The position numbers and the translations under genes are program-made. A stretch of DNA of 38,128 nucleotides from Beijerinckiaceae bacterium (GTDB taxonomy: Bacteria > Pseudomonadota > Alphaproteobacteria > Rhizobiales > Beijerinckiaceae): positions 1 through 38,128 of the forward strand of contig CANJWR010000022.1 of the NCBI GenBank assembly GCA_947478455.1. The letters are read 5' to 3'. Shown here one piece after another: positions 36,179 to 38,128 of the stretch (its first letter is position 1; every line of letters begins with the position of its first letter). Below the pieces are notes generated by a model. The model was not told where the DNA came from. It did not search any database and saw nothing but the letters and a program-made list of their open reading frames with translations.

Positions 36179-36643
36179 TCAGGGCTTGGTGATCATCAGC
36201 CAGAAAATCCCCAGAAGGACGGTCAGAACTGCCCCTCCGAGCGACAACCACACGGCGTAGAGGCGCCCAAACCGGGCCGGCAACGCTGCCCCCGACCCGG
36301 CTGATTCCACCGCCATATCGTGCAGCTTTTTCTGAACGAAAATCATCGGAATCCAGAACAGGCCCGCCAGCACGTACAGGCCCATGGACTTGACGATCCA
36401 ACCTTGCAGCACAGGCATGTTCTGCTCGACCGCCAGCCAGATTCCGGTGATCGGCTGCAGCGTGATTGCACTCAGGGTAAAAACGAAATCGGCCGTGATG
36501 ACGAGCGCCGCCGTTCGGGAAATGAACGCGGCATCTTTCGTCCGCACCGCCATCGCCATGAAAAAAGCAATGCCGACGCCGGTCCCGAAAAGGATTCCAG
36601 CGCCAAGAATGTGAAGAAACTTGGCGACGAAATAGACGTCCAT
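36179..36643 (-). CDS. DUF2269 family membrane protein
   Basis: A 154-residue inner-membrane protein with four hydrophobic helices. It begins YFVAKFLHILGAGILFGTGVG, which with TAALVITADFVFTLSAITLQ and WIVKSMGLYVLAGLFWIPM is the DUF2269 pattern. Conserved histidine and glycine in the first helix (HILGAG) may bind a cofactor, but no function is established. It lies between ssb (25 bases upstream) and gyrA (182 bases downstream), all on the minus strand; co-transcription with ssb is likely. Confidence 0.85.
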   Translation of the reverse strand: MDVYFVAKFLHILGAGILFGTGVGIAFFMAMAVRTKDAAFISRTAALVITADFVFTLSAITLQPITGIWLAVEQNMPVLQGWIVKSMGLYVLAGLFWIPMIFVQKKLHDMAVESAGSGAALPARFGRLYAVWLSLGGAVLTVLLGIFWLMITKP

Positions 36644-36668
36644 GGTTCAGCGCAGGCCGAAACGACGA

Positions 36669-37184
36669 CTAGAAAGGAATATCGTCGTCGATCTGCTCGG
36701 CCATGCGACCACCGCCGGCCGGCGCGGGACGCTTGTCCATCGGCGAGGTGCGGCCGAAACTGCCCGAATTGCTGCTGGCCGGAGCGCGCGAATAGGAGCC
36801 GCCGCCCTCGTCGCCCGCGCCTTCGCGCGAACCGCGGCTGTCGAGCAACGTCAACTCGCCCCGGAACCGCTGCAGGACGACTTCCGTCACCTTGCGCTGG
36901 TTGCCGTCCTTGTCGGTGTATTCGCGGGACTGGAGCTGGCCCTCAATGTAGCAGGTCGAGCCCTTCTTCAGATATTGCTCGGCAATCTTGCCGAGATTGT
37001 CGTTGAAAATGACGACGTTATGCCACTCGGTCTTTTCCTTGCGCTCGCCGCTGGCCTTGTCGCGCCAGGTCTCCGAGGTCGCAAGACCGAACGAAACGAC
37101 CTTGTCGCCTGACTGCATGCTCCGCACTTCAGGATCGCGACCGAGACGGCCGACCAGAATAACCTTGTTGACGCTGCCAGACAT
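36669..37184 (-). CDS. ssb: single-stranded DNA-binding protein
   Basis: A 171-residue SSB. The OB fold starts SGSVNKVILVGRLGRDPEVR and includes FGLATSETWRDKASGE and TEWHNVVIFNDNLGKIAEQYLKKG. After residue ~110 comes a glycine/serine/proline-rich disordered linker, ending with the acidic tip DDDIPF that docks partner proteins. It coats single-stranded DNA during replication, repair and recombination. The ATG has AGAGG upstream. It is divergent from uvrA, as in E. coli, with a LexA box in the 330-bp gap. Confidence 0.96.
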   Translation of the reverse strand: MSGSVNKVILVGRLGRDPEVRSMQSGDKVVSFGLATSETWRDKASGERKEKTEWHNVVIFNDNLGKIAEQYLKKGSTCYIEGQLQSREYTDKDGNQRKVTEVVLQRFRGELTLLDSRGSREGAGDEGGGSYSRAPASSNSGSFGRTSPMDKRPAPAGGGRMAEQIDDDIPF

Positions 37185-37514
37185 GGGAACCTCTGAAAGA
37201 TGGCCGGTCGCCCGGCGAATTAACCTCACCATAGACCCGCGCCATGCTGCGGTTTAGGCGCGCGCCGCCCCAATCGGCACTTGTCCACATCGACCTGACC
37301 GAGCCCGGCCGCCAATTGCATGGCGAAACTCAATGTTCTATATTTGTTCTAGACACAATGAGTCGATTCCGCAAGAGCCGACGTCACAAGAAATCGACTT
37401 CCGCCCAGCCGACTCGCCAAGCCTGTGAATTTCGCAGGGACCAAAGTGGCAATCGGCGCGCGATGACCTAAGTTAACAAGGAATTCCAGCCATCTCCTTC
37501 AAGAGCCGCATCGC
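37185..37514. other. ssb-uvrA divergent control region
   Basis: 330 bases with no gene; it must hold promoters for both ssb (leftward) and uvrA (rightward). The one clear element is a GTTC-N7-GTTC LexA box. I do not see a second box or a clear riboswitch. Confidence 0.6.
37335..37349 (+). promoter_or_regulatory. LexA (SOS) box, alphaproteobacterial type
   Basis: GTTC TATATTT GTTC: two direct GTTC half-sites seven bases apart, the consensus of alphaproteobacterial LexA. It is 166 bases before the uvrA start and 151 bases before the ssb start, so DNA damage should induce uvrA and possibly ssb. Confidence 0.85.
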
Positions 37515-38128
37515 ATGACGACCCCCAAGCCCCCGAAAGGGGCCAAGAACGCACGCGCCAAGAGTCCGCAATCGCTTGCGGTCGAGCCATCCCTCCCGGG
37601 AGTGGATGCACCACAGCGCGTCGATCACCGGGTCATCACCATCCGGGGCGCGCGGGAGCACAATCTGAAGAATGTGGATCTGACCATCCCGCGCGACAAA
37701 CTGGTGGTCTTCACGGGCCTGTCGGGGTCTGGCAAATCCTCGCTCGCCTTCGATACGATTTACGCCGAAGGCCAGCGCCGCTATGTGGAATCCCTGTCCG
37801 CCTATGCGCGGCAATTCCTCGAAATGATGCAGAAGCCAGATGTCGACCAGATCGATGGCCTCTCGCCCGCCATTTCCATCGAGCAGAAAACAACGTCGAA
37901 AAATCCGCGCTCGACCGTCGGCACGGTGACAGAAATCCACGATTACATGCGCCTGCTCTGGGCGCGCGTCGGCATTCCATATTCGCCCGCCACCGGCCTG
38001 CCGATCGAGAGCCAGACTGTCAGCCAGATGGTCGATCGCGTTCTGGCCCTGCCGGAGCGCAGCCGCCTCTATCTGCTCGCGCCCGTCATTCGCGGCCGCA
38101 AGGGCGAATACCGCAAGGAGATCGCCGA
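37515..38128 (+). CDS. uvrA: excinuclease ABC subunit A, 5' part (runs off window)
   Basis: The first 204 codons of UvrA; the stop is beyond the window edge. After a basic, disordered ~38-residue leader comes [20 protein letters not shown], the first Walker [13 protein letters not shown], and the family-specific [20 protein letters not shown]. The zinc-finger and second ATPase regions are not yet reached. It recognises DNA damage with UvrB in nucleotide excision repair. ATG with AAGAG about ten bases upstream. A LexA box precedes it. Confidence 0.95.
   Translation, partial: MTTPKPPKGAKNARAKSPQSLAVEPSLPGVDAPQRVDHRVITIRGAREHNLKNVDLTIPRDKLVVFTGLSGSGKSSLAFDTIYAEGQRRYVESLSAYARQFLEMMQKPDVDQIDGLSPAISIEQKTTSKNPRSTVGTVTEIHDYMRLLWARVGIPYSPATGLPIESQTVSQMVDRVLALPERSRLYLLAPVIRGRKGEYRKEIA

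Noticed and set aside
1-38128. tRNA or rRNA genes, IS elements with inverted repeats, integrase genes, attC sites
   Set aside because: None seen on either strand by eye; a tRNA and IS search by program would settle it.

Overview
The window looks like chromosomal DNA of an alphaproteobacterium, most likely a Hyphomicrobiales (Rhizobiales)-type organism. GC is high, around 60-65 % by eye. Supporting signs are the order purN-purM / CDP-alcohol transferase / AI-2E permease / hdaA / ppk / ppx / rnd, the order gyrA-coaD-cyclophilin-cyclophilin, a DnaA-like HdaA, a MaeB-type malic enzyme, and a GTTC-N7-GTTC LexA box between ssb and uvrA. I cannot name the genus.

Left part (1-7.2 kb) is accessory and probably catabolic: an MFS exporter, an alpha/beta hydrolase divergent from a MarR regulator, a two-gene (split) chromate-type transporter, a cupin, an orphan TctC-type periplasmic binding protein and an amidohydrolase-2 enzyme. 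From 7.2 to 15.7 kb housekeeping genes return: dgt divergent from an ErpA/IscA-type protein, a PfkB sugar kinase, a chromosomal AAC(3)-I-like aminoglycoside acetyltransferase of lower GC, maeB convergent to it, two glycosyltransferases and rnd (RNase D).

From 15.6 to 16.65 kb a roughly 0.9-kb lower-GC insert carries a secreted repeat-tailed protein. It is flanked by two diverged copies of the end of rnd. Then comes a long leftward block: TSUP transporter, ppx, ppk, hdaA, AI-2E permease and CDP-alcohol phosphatidyltransferase. A three-gene cassette (Rieske ferredoxin, unknown small protein, second amidohydrolase) separates this block from purMN and a carboxymuconolactone-decarboxylase-family gene.

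From 28.4 to 32 kb the DNA is patchy. It holds an FkbM-type methyltransferase gene broken by one in-frame TGA, a strong terminator, three evenly spaced 41-nt repeats with a fourth diverged copy 1.5 kb upstream, a cytoplasmic cyclophilin, a twice-frameshifted pseudogene and an orphan membrane protein. The right end (32-38.1 kb) is core again: exported cyclophilin, coaD, gyrA, a DUF2269 membrane protein, ssb, and the first 204 codons of uvrA running off the edge.

Functional links: purM-purN (purines), ppk-ppx (polyphosphate), hdaA-ssb-gyrA-uvrA (replication and repair), and two separate amidohydrolase clusters that may act on related aromatic or carboxylated substrates. All functions are inferred from motifs read by eye; no database search was possible.
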